Source of the DNA: Oncomelania hupensis
Lineage: Eukaryota; Mollusca; Gastropoda; Littorinimorpha; Pomatiopsidae
Length of the DNA: 64,000 bases
NCBI GenBank assembly: GCA_036898135.1
Contig: CM072527.1
Location: 26,734,544 to 26,798,543 of the forward strand
Reading direction: 5' to 3'
Shown: one piece after another, positions 10,943-23,300 of the stretch
Layout: each line of letters starts with the position of its first letter
Position numbering within the stretch: the first letter of the stretch is position 1
Program-made: the position numbers and the translations under genes
Notes under the pieces: generated by a model
What the model was told of the DNA's origin: nothing
What the model saw: only the letters and a program-made list of their open reading frames with translations
Databases searched by the model: none

Positions 10943-11170
10943 AACATCATAGGAAGCCCTAGTGACCATTTGGCAAAAAGCGTCCAATATTCCCAAGCTG
11001 ATCCAACAGACCTCACACACAAATGAGGAGTTTTGTCCCGGAAGAGTTTTCAAGAAAAAAGGTAGGTGACTGGTATGACGAAGAAGAAGGTAGTATAGTA
11101 GATTGATAGAACACAGTAGGAAAGAGAAAGAACAAATGAGAAAGACAGCGACAGTGGGAATTTAATGCAC
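10943..11170 (-). repeat. R1 repeat, right part
   Basis: It continues R1 after the TIR element: TCATAGGAAGCCCTAGTGACC onward matches 18450-18690 and 745-960. Confidence 0.7.
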
Positions 11171-11339
11171 CATAAAGGATTAAGTTGGGTGTCGGGGTTA
11201 AGTGACTGCGGTCCTGACTCCTGGAAACCCACAGTCTGGCAGATAAGCAAAGTCTCCATTGAAAGCCAGACTGACTTGGAGGAGGGAAGAAGGCCAGAAT
11301 TCTGACAGAAGAAAAGGTTCATACGCAAAACCTTTAGCA

Positions 11340-11358
11340 GTAATAATAATAATAATAC

Positions 11359-11455
<97 letters not shown>
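11340..11455 (+). repeat. (AAT)n/(AAC)n microsatellite
   Basis: An AAT run, then AAC, then a long AAT run. The Ile, Asn and Thr homopolymer ORFs are artefacts. Confidence 0.95.
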
Positions 11456-11456
<1 letters not shown>

Positions 11457-11499
11457 CAGGATGCTATTACGCGCATTTTCTTAAATCAAACTCAAAGAT

Positions 11500-11700
11500 T
11501 AACAGGTTTTGTGGCGCAGTGGGTTAGTAGGCGGTTTCCAATGCCGAAGGTCGTGGGTGCGATTCCCGCAAGGGGCGAGCTTATGTAACGAAGATACGAG
11601 ACTATTTAGGACACCGAGCGTTTTCTTCGGGTACTCCGGTTTCCTCCCTCCCTTCAATACATGGTATTGGACGCAGTTCATTTAAAATTTCAAATATAAA
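11500..11700 (+). mobile_element. tRNA-derived SINE
   Basis: The head GTGGCGCAGTGGGTTAG looks like a tRNA A box and GGGTGCGATTCCCGC like a B box about 45 bp later. An unrelated body follows (GGACACCGAGCGTTTTC, CCGGTTTCCTCCCTCCC) and an AT-rich tail. The cloverleaf is degenerate, so this is not a functional tRNA gene. Confidence 0.6.
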
Positions 11701-11829
11701 AAAAATTGATTCCCTTTCCGTCTTTCTAATAGCGATTTCCCTGCCTTTACACCACATGTTTTAGTGTGTGTTTGTTGTGTGTGTGAGAGTGGGTGTAACA
11801 TGTGAGCGTGTATGTTGGTACAGATCCCA

Positions 11830-11942
11830 GCGCTTTGAGTCTGATTTAGAAATAAGGCGTGTAAAGCACCCAGTATTGAAGGGAGGAAGGAAACCGGAGT
11901 ACCCGGAGAAAACCCCCGGTGTCCTAAAAAGTCTCGTACATT
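11830..11942 (-). repeat. Inverted fragment of the 11500 SINE body
   Basis: GTATTGAAGGGAGGAAGG, ACCGGAGTACCC and GGTGTCCTAAAAAGTC are the reverse complement of the SINE body at 11610-11665, giving a tail-to-tail pair about 170 bp apart. Confidence 0.65.
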
Positions 11943-12099
11943 GGTGACGTTCAGTTCGTCCCACGCGGAGTTGGGACCTTTGACTTTGGGCCTAGGAAAG
12001 CTGCTTCCATTATCAGGTCTAGCAGGCTTTATTGAAATTGAGCAAGTGTTGATAACCTTTCACAAGGCATTTGTACCTATCCATTGTCCTTACACAGCG

Positions 12100-12360
12100 C
12101 GCGCTCTGCAATGTCAAAGAGCTGCTCAAGGCACTAGCCTACAGCAGGGTTCCACTCAAGCCGCCAACTTGCTGCATGATGCGCACTTTCTAACGCCTCA
12201 GCTCACAACACTGAGCCATCCTGAACAATCAACATGACCAATATAGTTGCTTACGGGGTGCTTCTCTCTGCCTTTCTGGCGCTCACCCGTCTAGAGCATG
12301 AGTGTCAGGATCTTTAGAGATGGAATGCATGGGTGTGTACAGATTAGACCTTGGTTTACA
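12100..12360 (-). repeat. GCGC-core repeat, diverged copy
   Basis: The shared blocks GCTGCTCAAGGCACT, CTCACAACACTGAGC and CACCCGTCTAGAGCATGAGTG place it in the family. It is more diverged than the copies at 1921 and 2779. Confidence 0.6.
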
Positions 12361-12725
12361 GGTTTTTAGACTGTTGGGTAGTTTTTAAACTGTTGGGTAA
12401 GCTTTAGACCGTTGGATAGACATTAGGACTGTTGGGTACAATTTTAGACTAGTGGGTAGGTTTTGGGACCGTTGGATTGGTTTTTTGGACTGATGAATAG
12501 ATTTGTGGACTGTTGGATAAGTTTTTAGACTGTTGTGCGCTTTTATACTACTGGGTATGTATTTTGACTGTTGGGTAGGTTTTTGGGCATGGATAGTCTT
12601 TTGGACTAGTGGATAGGTTTGGAGAGTATAAGGCAGGTTTTGACACTATCGGATAGGTTTGTGGACTAGTGGGAAATGGGACTGGTAAGTAGTCTAAGTG
12701 TTTGCACTAGTGGGTAGGTTTTTGT
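12361..12725 (+). repeat. Degenerate minisatellite (about 27-30 bp)
   Basis: Repeated variants of GGTTTTTRGACTGTTGGGTA with changing spacing. Non-coding. Confidence 0.75.
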
Positions 12726-13590
12726 TGTTGTCTGTGCCAACCTTGTCTACACAATGGTGGGAGGGACTAGAAAAAGCCAATGACAAATATTACCAACTAA
12801 AGGGGAATAATTTCTCTGTTGCTTTCAGACGCTTGTATAGGTTTACTACCATATGTTTTGGCGGATGGCAGATGAGAGGAGCGTGGGAATGGGGAGAGAG
12901 AGGGAAGAGAAGGTGGGCATGAGCTGTGTAGTGGAGGCAGATGATGGGGGCGGGGTGAAGGCGGCGCGGGGATAGGGAGGGGTCAGAGAAGTTGGAAGAG
13001 AGGGGGGGAAGGGGTTCCAGAATGAGCAGGACCAGCAATAATATTGGCCAGTGTTTGTGATTCAAAGAGACCCAGTCAAAGGTCCTTTAGAAGTCAATCC
13101 CTTTCTTTTTCTCCACTTCGGGCTCCGTGACAGCCAGCCTGGTACAACAATGTCAATGTCGCTCATCTTTTGGGGTGAATAATTTCTAATAACCGAGAAA
13201 AGATTTCTGAAAAATAAAAGTCTTCACGTCATGTTTCGGTCGTCCGGGTATTACATGCATGTTTTCTTTCCTAATTCTGTCATCTCGTTCATTTTTTTTT
13301 TGCCATCCCAAGCCTCTCTCTCTCCGTGTCCGCGTATGTGTGTATGCGTGTGTGTATGTATGTATGTGTGTGTATGTATGTGTGTGTATGTATGGTTCCA
13401 TGTGCGTGTGTATTGCGATTGAAAGCGTGTTAGTAATCCTATTCCCTGTTTTCCCGTTCTACCTCCCTACACCTAACCCCCATCTTACTCAAACAACAAC
13501 AAATAATCCATACTCACAATCAAACCTTTATCTCCTTCTCTCTCTGCTAATTTTCCCCAGTCCTTGTTTCATCACGTCACTCCCCATCAA
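12726..13590. other. Intergenic stretch without a gene
   Basis: Purine-rich DNA near 12890-13020 and a GT/GTAT microsatellite near 13325-13400. No ORF has recognisable protein features. Confidence 0.6.
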
Positions 13591-13591
13591 C

Positions 13592-13808
13592 CTATCCTAT
13601 CCCGTAACTCGGAAGTCGTTGGGGCACCACAGATGATCGTTTAACCAGCGTACTCCATCTTTCTCTGTCCTCAGCAACCTTGATGCTTCAGTGTCAAGCC
13701 AGTCCATTCTCGAATGTTGTCCTCCCTCTTTTTCGGTCTTCCTCTTCTTCTACCTCCTTGCACTGTGCCTTGCAGGATGGTCTTTACAAGGTCTGATTAT
13801 CCTGCTCT
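13592..13808 (-). mobile_element. RTE LINE 3' fragment (copy F)
   Basis: The last ~215 bp of the RTE in reverse orientation, starting with its CCTAT tail. An 8-bp duplication CCATCAAC flanks it (13584-13591 and 13809-13816), so it is a severely 5'-truncated insertion. Confidence 0.8.
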
Positions 13809-13990
13809 CCATCAACATTTTTATGAAAAGGCAAAATGAAAGTGAACGAAGTTTGACCAAGCTGACGACGTCCCAGACCTCGTTCTTCCGTTTGTCAACC
13901 TAGAGATCCACTCATGCACGAAATGTTGCCGTTTTTTGTTTCTTCTATTTAACACTCTCTCTCTCTCTCTTTCTCTCTCTGTCTTGACCG

Positions 13991-14235
13991 TGTTATATGG
14001 CAGCGATAGAGTGGACCTTTTAGATGTCCACAAAGTACCTCTATGGCAGCCATAGAGTGGACCTTTTAGCTGTCCACAAAGTTCCTCTATGGCAGCCATA
14101 CAGTGGACCTTTTAGCTGTCCACAAAGTACCTCTATGGCAGCCATACAGTGGACCTTTTAGCTGTCCACAAAGTACCTCTATGGCAGCGATAGAGTGGAC
14201 CATTTAGCTGTCCACAAAGTACCTCTATGGCAGCC
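13991..14235 (+). repeat. 46-bp minisatellite, about five copies
   Basis: The unit contains CTCTATGGCAGCCATA, GTGGACCTTTTAG and CTGTCCACAAAGT. Differences are limited to a few substitutions. Confidence 0.9.
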
Positions 14236-14845
14236 AATAACAATGGAGGAAGGAAGAAACAACAAGATAGCGAGCCCTTCAAATGCATTTCCAGACACTT
14301 AAGCATGTCAGCTGAAACGTAAGCCTTTTCAAAAGTGTTAATTTTGGGGGCGTGCGTTTGCGTTTTGACAGCCGTTGTTGATGGTGATTACGTCTTTTGC
14401 TGGCTAACGTTGCAGAACTACCACAACGACCTGTTACTAAGTGAACGGGCTGCAAGGACAGGAATTGGACAGTTTCATAGATTGACGCATCAGGCTACAT
14501 CTGGCCTGTGACACCATGTTCCCCAACACTGTGTTCCCTCAGGATCCTCAAGTATGTTACCGGGGGAAATTAGACTTGAGGGAACATAGGGCTGGGGGAA
14601 CATAGATATGATCCCCTTTAAATGTAGGTCTTCCTAAATGTAAATGATCACTACTTGTTGCCTACTGGTGTCAGACATCCTATAACACATTACATTGGAG
14701 GTTAATCATACCCTCACTCTCTCCACTTCTCTCTGCGTCTGTCTATCCCTCGCTTTAAAAAATATAACTTAACGAATTTCATTTCATATTTAACAATGTT
14801 TTATTTCATCTCATTAACATCAATTAACCAATTATCGTGTTCAAA
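14236..14845. other. Intergenic stretch without a gene
   Basis: No repeat family or coding signal recognised. Near 14515-14600 the words GGGGGAA and GGAACATAG recur in both orientations, suggesting a small imperfect fold-back. Confidence 0.4.
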
Positions 14846-15753
14846 TACTTGGGCTCTGTTCACGGTACGTACTCCCGTGGAGGAGTTCAGCAACCACCTG
14901 AACAGCCAACACCCTGCCATTCAGTTCACGCGGGAGTTGGAAGACAACGGCAGCATTGCCATGCTAGACACACGCCTCACCAGGACTGACGCAGGGTTTG
15001 CATTCTGTCTACCGCAAGCCGACGCACACCGACCAGCACCTCCAGTTCGACAGCCACCAACCTCTCCAACACAAACTGGGGGTCATCCGCACTCTCACCC
15101 ACCGAGCCAACGGCATCTGCTCTACCGGCGAAGCGAAAGAACGCGAACTCGATCACATCAAGAAACTCCTCAGCGTGTCGGGATACCAAAAGTGGGCCTG
15201 GGACATCCCTGCTTCGAAGAAAACAACAACTCATCCTTCGATGGAACGTCAGAACCATAGCAAGGGACACGTCACTATCCCCTACGTCAGTGGCGTCACG
15301 GAAGCCCTCAGCAGGAAGATCAGGAAACGGGGGGAGGGGGGAGGGGGGGGGTCATCGTCCACTCCAAGCCTATCAACACTATCAGAAGTAAACTTGTCGC
15401 TCCCAAAGACAAGTCCGACAACATGGAAAAATCTGGGATGGTGCAGCGATTGTGACGAGGACTATGTGGGTGAGTCAGAGAGAAAACTACATAAACGTGT
15501 AAAGGAGCACCACAAGCACTCATCTCCGTTCGGGGAACACCTCCTCAAACATGACCACCACCTAGAGGACGACAACATCAGAGTGCTGGACAGGGAGCAG
15601 AGATGGTTCCAGAGGGGTGTCAAAGAGGCTATCTACATCGCAGCCCACACCCCCACCCTGATCCGTGACCGGGGCCGATACCAACTGCCAGCGACCTACA
15701 CCTCGCTCATTCATTCACATTGCCGTGAGTGTACTCACGGTGATGTGAACTGA
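14846..15753 (+). pseudogene. Penelope-like element: RT C-terminus and GIY-YIG nuclease
   Basis: The first part (14862-14997) reads HLNSQHPAIQFTRELE and the second (14998-15753) reads VYRKPTHTDQHLQF, the junction that is continuous in Penelope-like reverse transcriptases, so there is a frameshift near 14998. Next come a linker with HKLGVIRTLTHRA and IPYVSGVTEAL, then a GIY-YIG-type endonuclease (CDEDYVGES, KRVKEHHKHSSPFGEHLL, VLDREQRWFQRGVKEAIYI). A run of glycines (15330-15350, G-rich DNA) interrupts the linker. The palm and fingers upstream are missing. Penelope proteins reverse-transcribe their RNA at telomeric or nicked ends and do not belong to the LINE or LTR classes. Confidence 0.85.
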
Positions 15754-15765
15754 ATCCCAGTTCTC

Positions 15766-15840
15766 ACCTTCAGTGTGTGCTGATGAAGGCGACAGAATAG
15801 TCGCTGAAAGCTACACGAGTAAGTAGCCATTTACGCATGT
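15766..15840 (+). ncRNA. Hammerhead-ribozyme-like core in the Penelope 3' tail
   Basis: CTGATGA at 15780-15786 is followed by a stem-loop GGCGAC-AGAATA-GTCGCT, then GAAA (15806-15809), then a hairpin GCTAC...GTAGC (15810-15827). GTGTGT before the core can pair with ACGCAT after it. This is the order of a type I hammerhead. The base expected to be U before the cleavage site is C here, so this copy may be inactive. Penelope-like elements are known to carry hammerheads. Confidence 0.5.
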
Positions 15841-15909
15841 GTGACTTGTCAAAACTCTGTAGCCGGTTCACCCTATTGCTTTCTCTAATTGAAGAGGAAG
15901 GCTGTTCAT

Positions 15910-16090
15910 AAATACATGAACATACACTCCAATATGTACATACATACACTCCAACATGTGCATACATACACATAAACTCCAATATGTACATACATACACA
16001 TACACTCCAATATGTACATACATACACATATACTCCAATATGTACATACACACATACACTCCAATATGTACATATATACACATACAACCC
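15910..16090 (+). repeat. About 30-bp minisatellite
   Basis: Tandem variants of CATACACTCCAATATGTACATA. Non-coding. Confidence 0.85.
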
Positions 16091-16234
16091 AATTTCATGC
16101 TAAAACATATTATTAACACAAATGCTATAGATCTACAGGTCACAAACTGACATTATCATCATTACATAAAACAAACTGACTTTTTTTCATCTTCATTCTT
16201 TCCTTTTACTACTGTTTAATCTCGTTTAGAAACA

Positions 16235-16440
16235 CACATAAACACTCTCTCTCTCTCACACACAGACATAAACACTCTATTCCTCTCTCTCTCACACACA
16301 CTCTCTCTCTCCCCATCACACACACACTCTCTCCCTGTCACACACACACTCTCTCTCTGTCACACACACACACTCTCTCTCCCTGTCTCACACACACACA
16401 CACACTCTCTCCCTGTCACACACACACACAAATACACAAA
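16235..16440 (+). repeat. (CA)n/(CT)n compound microsatellite
   Basis: Alternating CTCTCT and CACACA runs downstream of the STEEP1 transcript end. On the gene strand it is GT- and GA-rich. Confidence 0.9.
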
Positions 16441-16446
16441 TTTATT
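16441..16446 (-). promoter_or_regulatory. Candidate STEEP1 polyadenylation signal
   Basis: AATAAA on the minus strand, 415 nt after the STEEP1 stop codon. GT-rich DNA follows immediately on that strand, as expected of a downstream element. Confidence 0.5.
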
Positions 16447-16860
16447 CAGGTTCACTGGTGTAAATTATGAAATACAATGAAACATCATCTGGTGGTTAGT
16501 AAACGTGGAAAACAACCAGTTATCGATGCATACAAGTCAGTCAAGGGAAATAATTGCTGTTTGCAAAATAAACACCTCATTCAAACAATTGTCCACACAT
16601 CTAAAGACATATGCGTTTAAGGAACAAAAATTACAATCAGCCCTTAATGATCATAGACACAACTATCACAGTGTATACAAATGACATCTCATCAATATGA
16701 CACACTCATACAGTCATGCTAGACATGAATTTTAACAATAATTATTCCTTCCTGCCTCTGATCAACATTATTTGTGTACACTAAAAGCATTGATAATTGA
16801 TTATCACACACTCTCGCACTCGCACACACACACTCACACACTCTCGCACTCACACACAGA

Positions 16861-16914
16861 CTACTTGTCGATGAGTGTTCCTTTGGGACGCATTTTCTTG
16901 GCCTCTTCTTCAGC
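16861..16914 (-). CDS. STEEP1: STEEP1 coding exon 7 and stop
   Basis: Encodes [17 protein letters not shown] and TAG. It ends three residues earlier than human STEEP1 (…TLIDNQFK). Confidence 0.92.
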   Translation of the reverse strand, partial: AEEEAKKMRPKGTLIDK

Positions 16915-19205
16915 CTGAAAACAAACAACAAACAATTTTTTTTAATACATTCAATAAACAAGACATTGTTCAGTAAGGGAGAGCACACACGGTTGCAGTG
17001 GATTGGGGGAGGTGGATGGAAGAGTATTGAGAGTGGGGTTTGGGAGGGTGGGAGGGTAAGGGTGTGCCTGTGGTGGGCACAAAATGTATATAAAATTTAA
17101 CTTAACTATCCTGACTACTTTATGACAATTGTTAGATGACAAAATAAAAGACCCCATACGTCACAATTAAAGTAATATTAATTACATTTTTTTAAGAAAA
17201 GGGTTGTATGAATTATAAATATTTAACAGCAAATAAAGATAGGTATTAATAAAATTTATCCCCCCTCTTCCCCCCCCCCCTCCCCCAATTTTTATTTTCT
17301 CTTTTTGGCTTGGTTGTCTCCTCTGCATGGTGACATGCCTCACTTTTCTCCAGCAGAAAAATATTTTATCAAACACATAGAACTACTTAGCACATGATGA
17401 AGAAGTCTTGCTAAAGAACTTTCCCAGCACATTGGACGGTTTATAATTATTAATTACATTTAATTTTCTTAAAGTCACGTTAGAATTTGTGTTTAAAATA
17501 TACAAGTTGAAATCACATAAATACGACTGGTGTCATTCTATTTGTATTGTCGTGTGTGAACTAGCTCTTCTTCTCTTGAGACCAATTAAACTAGTCATTT
17601 GACTAGCAAAAATAATTTCTTAAAGTGAGCCAATGATACTTAGAAACCCGAGAACAAATATAAATTTTTATGTGACTGTGCACCACGATTTAGTCTCTCA
17701 CATCGCTTAGGAATCTTGGTAAAGAACGACTGATAGAGAGAGCTAAACCCCTCATCTATCTACAGATCTTAATCCCCTTGTAAGATTATCGCATGTATCC
17801 TCTCCCGGATATGTAGTCAGCATCATTGTTTTTAACGTGTATTTTGTGAATGGACTTGTGCTTTTAGCTCTTAACCCTGGATAAATAAAATATTTTAAAA
17901 ATTAAAATGAATACACAAATACATAAATAAGTAAACAAATAAGAATTGTCCATACCTGTTCCAGCAGCATGCGCTTGCTCATTCCCTTTCTGACCAGCTG
18001 CTTCTCAATCACTTTGGCGTTTGCTGCGTACGAATCAGCTATCTCTTTCTGTCAACAAACAAAAATAATGAGCTGAAGGAGAAGAAGAAGAAGAAGAAGA
18101 AGAAGAAGAAGAAGAAGAAGAAGAAGAAGAAGATTAGTTAGTTATTCATTGCTTACAGGGTCCAGCGGACTGCAAAGAGCTGAATCAGGACCACAAAATC
18201 AAGACCACAACTTTGCTGAAAGAGGACTCACCCCTGATCCGCATAAAAGATCTGCCGAAACAACCCTAGTGGTAACACTGAAAGCACTCTACCAGCTGAA
18301 CACTTTACAATAAAGACATCCCACGCAGGGGATGCTGAGGCTATACTCTAATTTATCGAACCCCCGTTTACAAAAACAAAATAGAATACAAACACAATAT
18401 ATAAAATATCAACAAAACACATACATATAAAATGCCTACATTGCCAAATAATAAAATCATAGGAAGCCCCGGTGACCCTTTGGCAAAAAGCATCCAATGT
18501 TCCCAAGCTGATCCAACAGACCTCACACACAAATGAGGAATTCTGCACCGGAAGAGTTTTCAAGAAAAAACAGTAGGTGACCGGTCTAGCAAAGAAGAAG
18601 ATACAGTACTCAGTAGTATAGTAGATTGATAGAACAGAGTAGGAATGAAAAAAGAACAAAGGAGAAAGACAGTGATAATGGGAATTTAAAGCACTAAATT
18701 TCCAGAAAGTGGGGATACTATTTATACTAAAACCCCCACACCAGCTCAAGTGTGGGGCCGGGTAGCTCAGTTGGTAAGAGCGTCTTGCTAGTAACCGAAA
18801 GGTCGCTGGTTCGAATCCCGGATTGGTCAACGTGTGATCATATTATTTTCCCCTTTACCAACAACTGGCCCGCTGGTGTCAGTATAAATCGGTCCAGTAG
18901 TCACCTATATGCGAAAGTGTCGTGTGACTATAATCTACAAACAACAACAACAACCAGCTCAATGCCTATGTGAGCAGCACTGTTTAATGCATCCACATTT
19001 TGCTGGCTGTGGGCTATTTATAGCTTGCCTGCACCCTCCATTCCAGTGAAAGGAAAGGAAAGGTAGCATTGGCGAAGCTATTTATAGCTAGCCTGGCTGA
19101 TCTAACCTCAAAACTAAAAAGCTTTGCTTGAGTCGGTGTGCCCCCGACACGCCCACAGGGGGAGGGAAGAGGGGAAGGGGCAGTGAGAAGAAGAAGAAGA
19201 AGAAG

Positions 19206-19237
<32 letters not shown>

Positions 19238-20252
19238 GAAGAAGAAGAAGAAGAAGAAGAAGAAGAAGAAGAAGAAGAAGAAGAAGAAGAAGAAGAAGAA
19301 GAAGAAGAAGAAAACCAACAACAACAAGGACAAGGAGGTCTACAACAACAAGAAGGAGAAAGGAGAGAAGAAGAAGAACTAATGGTAGGAGAGCAAAAAG
19401 AAGGAAGAGAAGTACGGAAGAAAAAAAGAAGGAAGAAAAGAAAGAAAGAAAAGAAGAAGGCAAGACAACATGTATAAAGTACATAACTTTAAAATAAACT
19501 CAGAAGTGTGTTAATTTAGTGGTGAGTACAGAGGCTGATATTGCTGCATGAAGTTAACTGAAGTCAGCAATCCTGCCTATGCAATGCTCCACAGACTGCT
19601 ATACCTTATGCTTGTATGTCTAGTAGGCTGTGTTTGGTATGGTACCAATCCTTATTTGCATAGACAGACCACACTATGAGGCCCTAGGGGGGACACATGA
19701 ATATCATCCTTACGTTAACTCGAGCTAGGTGTGTCAATGCTCAATGTTGTGATTACAATAAGAGGTGATGTTCTGCCACGGTTAGGAACGGTCCGCAGAA
19801 AGCCCCACAAGCCACACGTGCTAGAACAAGGACAGCAAAAACTCACCGCTTCTATCTCCTCTTCTTCCTCGTCCACAGTGGAGACCGTCACAGAGCTGAA
19901 CTTGCCCATGTTTTTCGTGTGCTTCGTCAGAGTCACCTGTTTCAACAAAAATGCACATCAGCATCATCATCATTATTAGCACATATCATCATCATCATCA
20001 TTAGCAAGATTCATCATCATCAGCAAGATTCATCATCATCATAATCCTCATCATTGCTGTTTTTGTAGTTGTTTTTTCATCCTAATTGTATTTGTCAGTA
20101 ATGTTCTGTCTACTGTCATTGCCTCCTATGGTTGTTACTTTCTAATCTTCTTGAATCTTTATCATTGTCATTGTTATATTTTTAGATTTAGTGTGTGTTA
20201 TTGTATATTTATTGTACACTCTCAGGGCTGTCAAGATTAGGCGTTTCGAAAT

Positions 20253-20328
<76 letters not shown>

Positions 20329-23300
20329 GTAACCATCATCATCATCGTCTTCATCATCCTCATCACTAATCACTACAGTTATCAGCTGCAACATCCTCAT
20401 CAATGGATCATTCTTATAATGTGCAACATCTTCAAAATAAAACTGGATTCAAGGTGAGACAAATCATCCAATACATTATCAATATAAAAGAATTAACAAG
20501 CACAAAGCATTATCCAAATCAAATAGTTAACAAGCACAGCATATTATCCAAATACAAGAATTAAGCACAACACGTTATCCATATAAAAGAATTAGCTACA
20601 CCACGGACTACACAATACTAATTCCCAGATCTACACCACAGACTACACAATACTAGTTCCAAGAACTACACAATATTAAGTTCCCAGATCTACACCACAG
20701 ACTACACAATACTAGTTCCCAGAACTACACAATACTAAGTACCCAGATCTACACCACAGACTACACAACACTTGTTTTCATAACTACACAATACTAAGTG
20801 CCCAGATCAACACCACAGACAACACAATACTAGTTCCCATAACTACACAATACTAAGTTCCCAGATCTACACCACAGACTACACAATACTTGTTTTCAGA
20901 ACTACACAATACTAAGTTCCCAGATCAACACCACAGACAACACAATACTAGTTCCCAGAACTACACAATACTAAGTTCCCAGATCTACACCACAGATTAC
21001 ATAATATTAGTTCCCAGAAATACACAATACTAAGTTCCCAGAACTACACTACAGACTACACAATACTAGTTTGTGTCCTGCAAGCCAGTTGTATTGGGTC
21101 TTTCTTTACATGGGATTGTGGGAATAACCGGTATCTGTGAAACACTGCTGCTAATATTTTGATATAGTGAAGAGAAACTTTGATAGACCTAGAGACACTA
21201 CGATACCTTTTTGGGTTCAGCAAGCTGACTGTAAACGTCCGTTTTGATTCCCTCGCTCTCTCTCTTGATGGCGCCATCCACAATAAACATCACACTGCTG
21301 TTGCCTTGGTGATGGTAGAACAGCCACAGACCGCAACTGTCATCATCATCATCAAACATCAATCATCATCATCATCGTCACACCAACAGCATTATTACCC
21401 ACCCACCCCTCCCCCACCCCTCATCATCATCATCATAAGCATCAGCATAGTGTTGTTAAAGCACTCACCGTTTACATTTCTGTCTGTACTGCTTCTCAAT
21501 GCCTTCTGGTCTGAAACAAACATGGTTGATCAAACGAACGAACAATAATTAGCAAAACAAACATTCTTTACTAAAGTAAAACAAATCTTGAAACAACAGG
21601 CGGTGTGATGCTGGCTGTGTGTCAGAGATCTATCCACCACAGGTGGTGTGATGCTGGCTGTGTGTCAGAGATCTATCCACCACAGGTGGTGTGATGCTGG
21701 CTATGTGTCAGAGATCTATCCACCACAGGTGGTGTGATGCTGGCTATGTGTCAGAGATCTATCCACTACAGGTGGTGTGATGCTGGCTATGTGTCAGAGA
21801 TCTATCCACCACAGGTGGTGTGATGCTGGCTATGTGTCAGAGATCTATCCACCACAGGTGGTGTGATGCTGGCTATGTGTCAGAGATCTATCCACCACAG
21901 GTGGTGTGATGCTGGCTATGTGTCAGAGATCTATCCACCACAGGTGGTGTGATGCTGGCCATGTGTCAGAGATCTATCCACCACAGGTGGTGTGATGCTG
22001 GCCATGTGTCAGAGATCTATCCACCACAGGTGGTGTGATGCTGGCTATGTGTCAGAGATCTATCCACCACAGGTGGTGTGATGCTGGCTATGTGTCAGAG
22101 ATCTATCCACTACAGGTGGTGTGATGCTGGCTATGTGTCAGAGATCTATCCACCACAGGTGGTGTGATGCTGGCTATGTGTCAGAGATCTATCCACCACA
22201 GGTGGTGTGATGCTGGCTATGTGTCAGAGATCTATCCACAACAGGTGGTGTGATGCTGGCCATGTGTCAGAGATCTATCCACTACAGGTGGTGTGATGCT
22301 GGCTATGTGTCAGAGATCTATCCACTACAGGTGGTGTGATGCTGGCTATGTGTCAGAGATCTATCCACTACAGGTGGTGTGATGCTGGCTATGTGTCAGA
22401 GATCTATCCACTACAGGTGTTGTGATGCTGGCTATGTGTCAGAGATCTATCCACTACAGGTGGTGTGATGCTGGCCATGTGTCAGAGATCTATCCACTAC
22501 AGGTGGTGTGATGCTGGCCATGTGTCAGAGATCTATCCACTACAGGTGGTGTGATGCTGGCCATGTGTCAGAGATCTATCCACTACAGGTGGTGTGATGC
22601 TGGCCATGTGTCAGAGATCTATCCACTACAGGTGGTGTGATGCTGGCCATGTGTCAGAGATCTATCCACTACAGGTGGTGTGATGCTGGCCATGTGTCAG
22701 AGATCTATCCACTACAGGTGGTGTGATGCTGGCCATGTGTCAGAGATCTATCCACTACAGGTGGTGTGATGCTGGCCATGTGTCAGAGATCTATCCACTA
22801 CAGGTGGTGTGATGCTGGCCATGTGTCAGAGATCTATCCACTACAGGTGGTGTGATGCTGGCCATGTGTCAGAGATCTATCCACTACAGGTGGTGTGATG
22901 CTGGCCATGTGTCAGAGATCTATCCACTACAGGTGGTGTGATGCTGGCCATGTGTCAGAGATCTATCCACTACAGGTGGTGTGATGCTGGCCATGTGTCA
23001 GAGATCTATCCACTACAGGTGGTGTGATGCTGGCCATGTGTCAGAGATCTATCTATCCACCACAGGCAGTTTTGGCATTTGCCCTCAACAGCCTCTGACA
23101 CTCTCATGGGGTCAGTGTCACTGCTGGGCTGACTGCCTTTGTAACATTAGTAAATGTCTCTGACACGCAGATTGAGGCCAAAGTTGCTGCTGGACTGGCT
23201 GCCTTTGTAACACTAGTAACTGTTTCTGACACCCTCATGTGGTCAGAGTCGCTGCTGGACTGACTGCCTTTGTAACACTAGTAACTGTCTATGACACTCA

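Noticed and set aside
18752..18826. Functional tRNA-Thr gene
   Set aside because: The D arm and T arm are present but the anticodon stem cannot pair, and a SINE body with a CAA tail follows.
19138..19497. Arg-rich or Leu-rich proteins over GAA repeats
   Set aside because: Translation of a trinucleotide microsatellite in several frames.
21599..23067. CRISPR-like direct repeats
   Set aside because: Head-to-tail 43-bp units with no spacers; an ordinary minisatellite.
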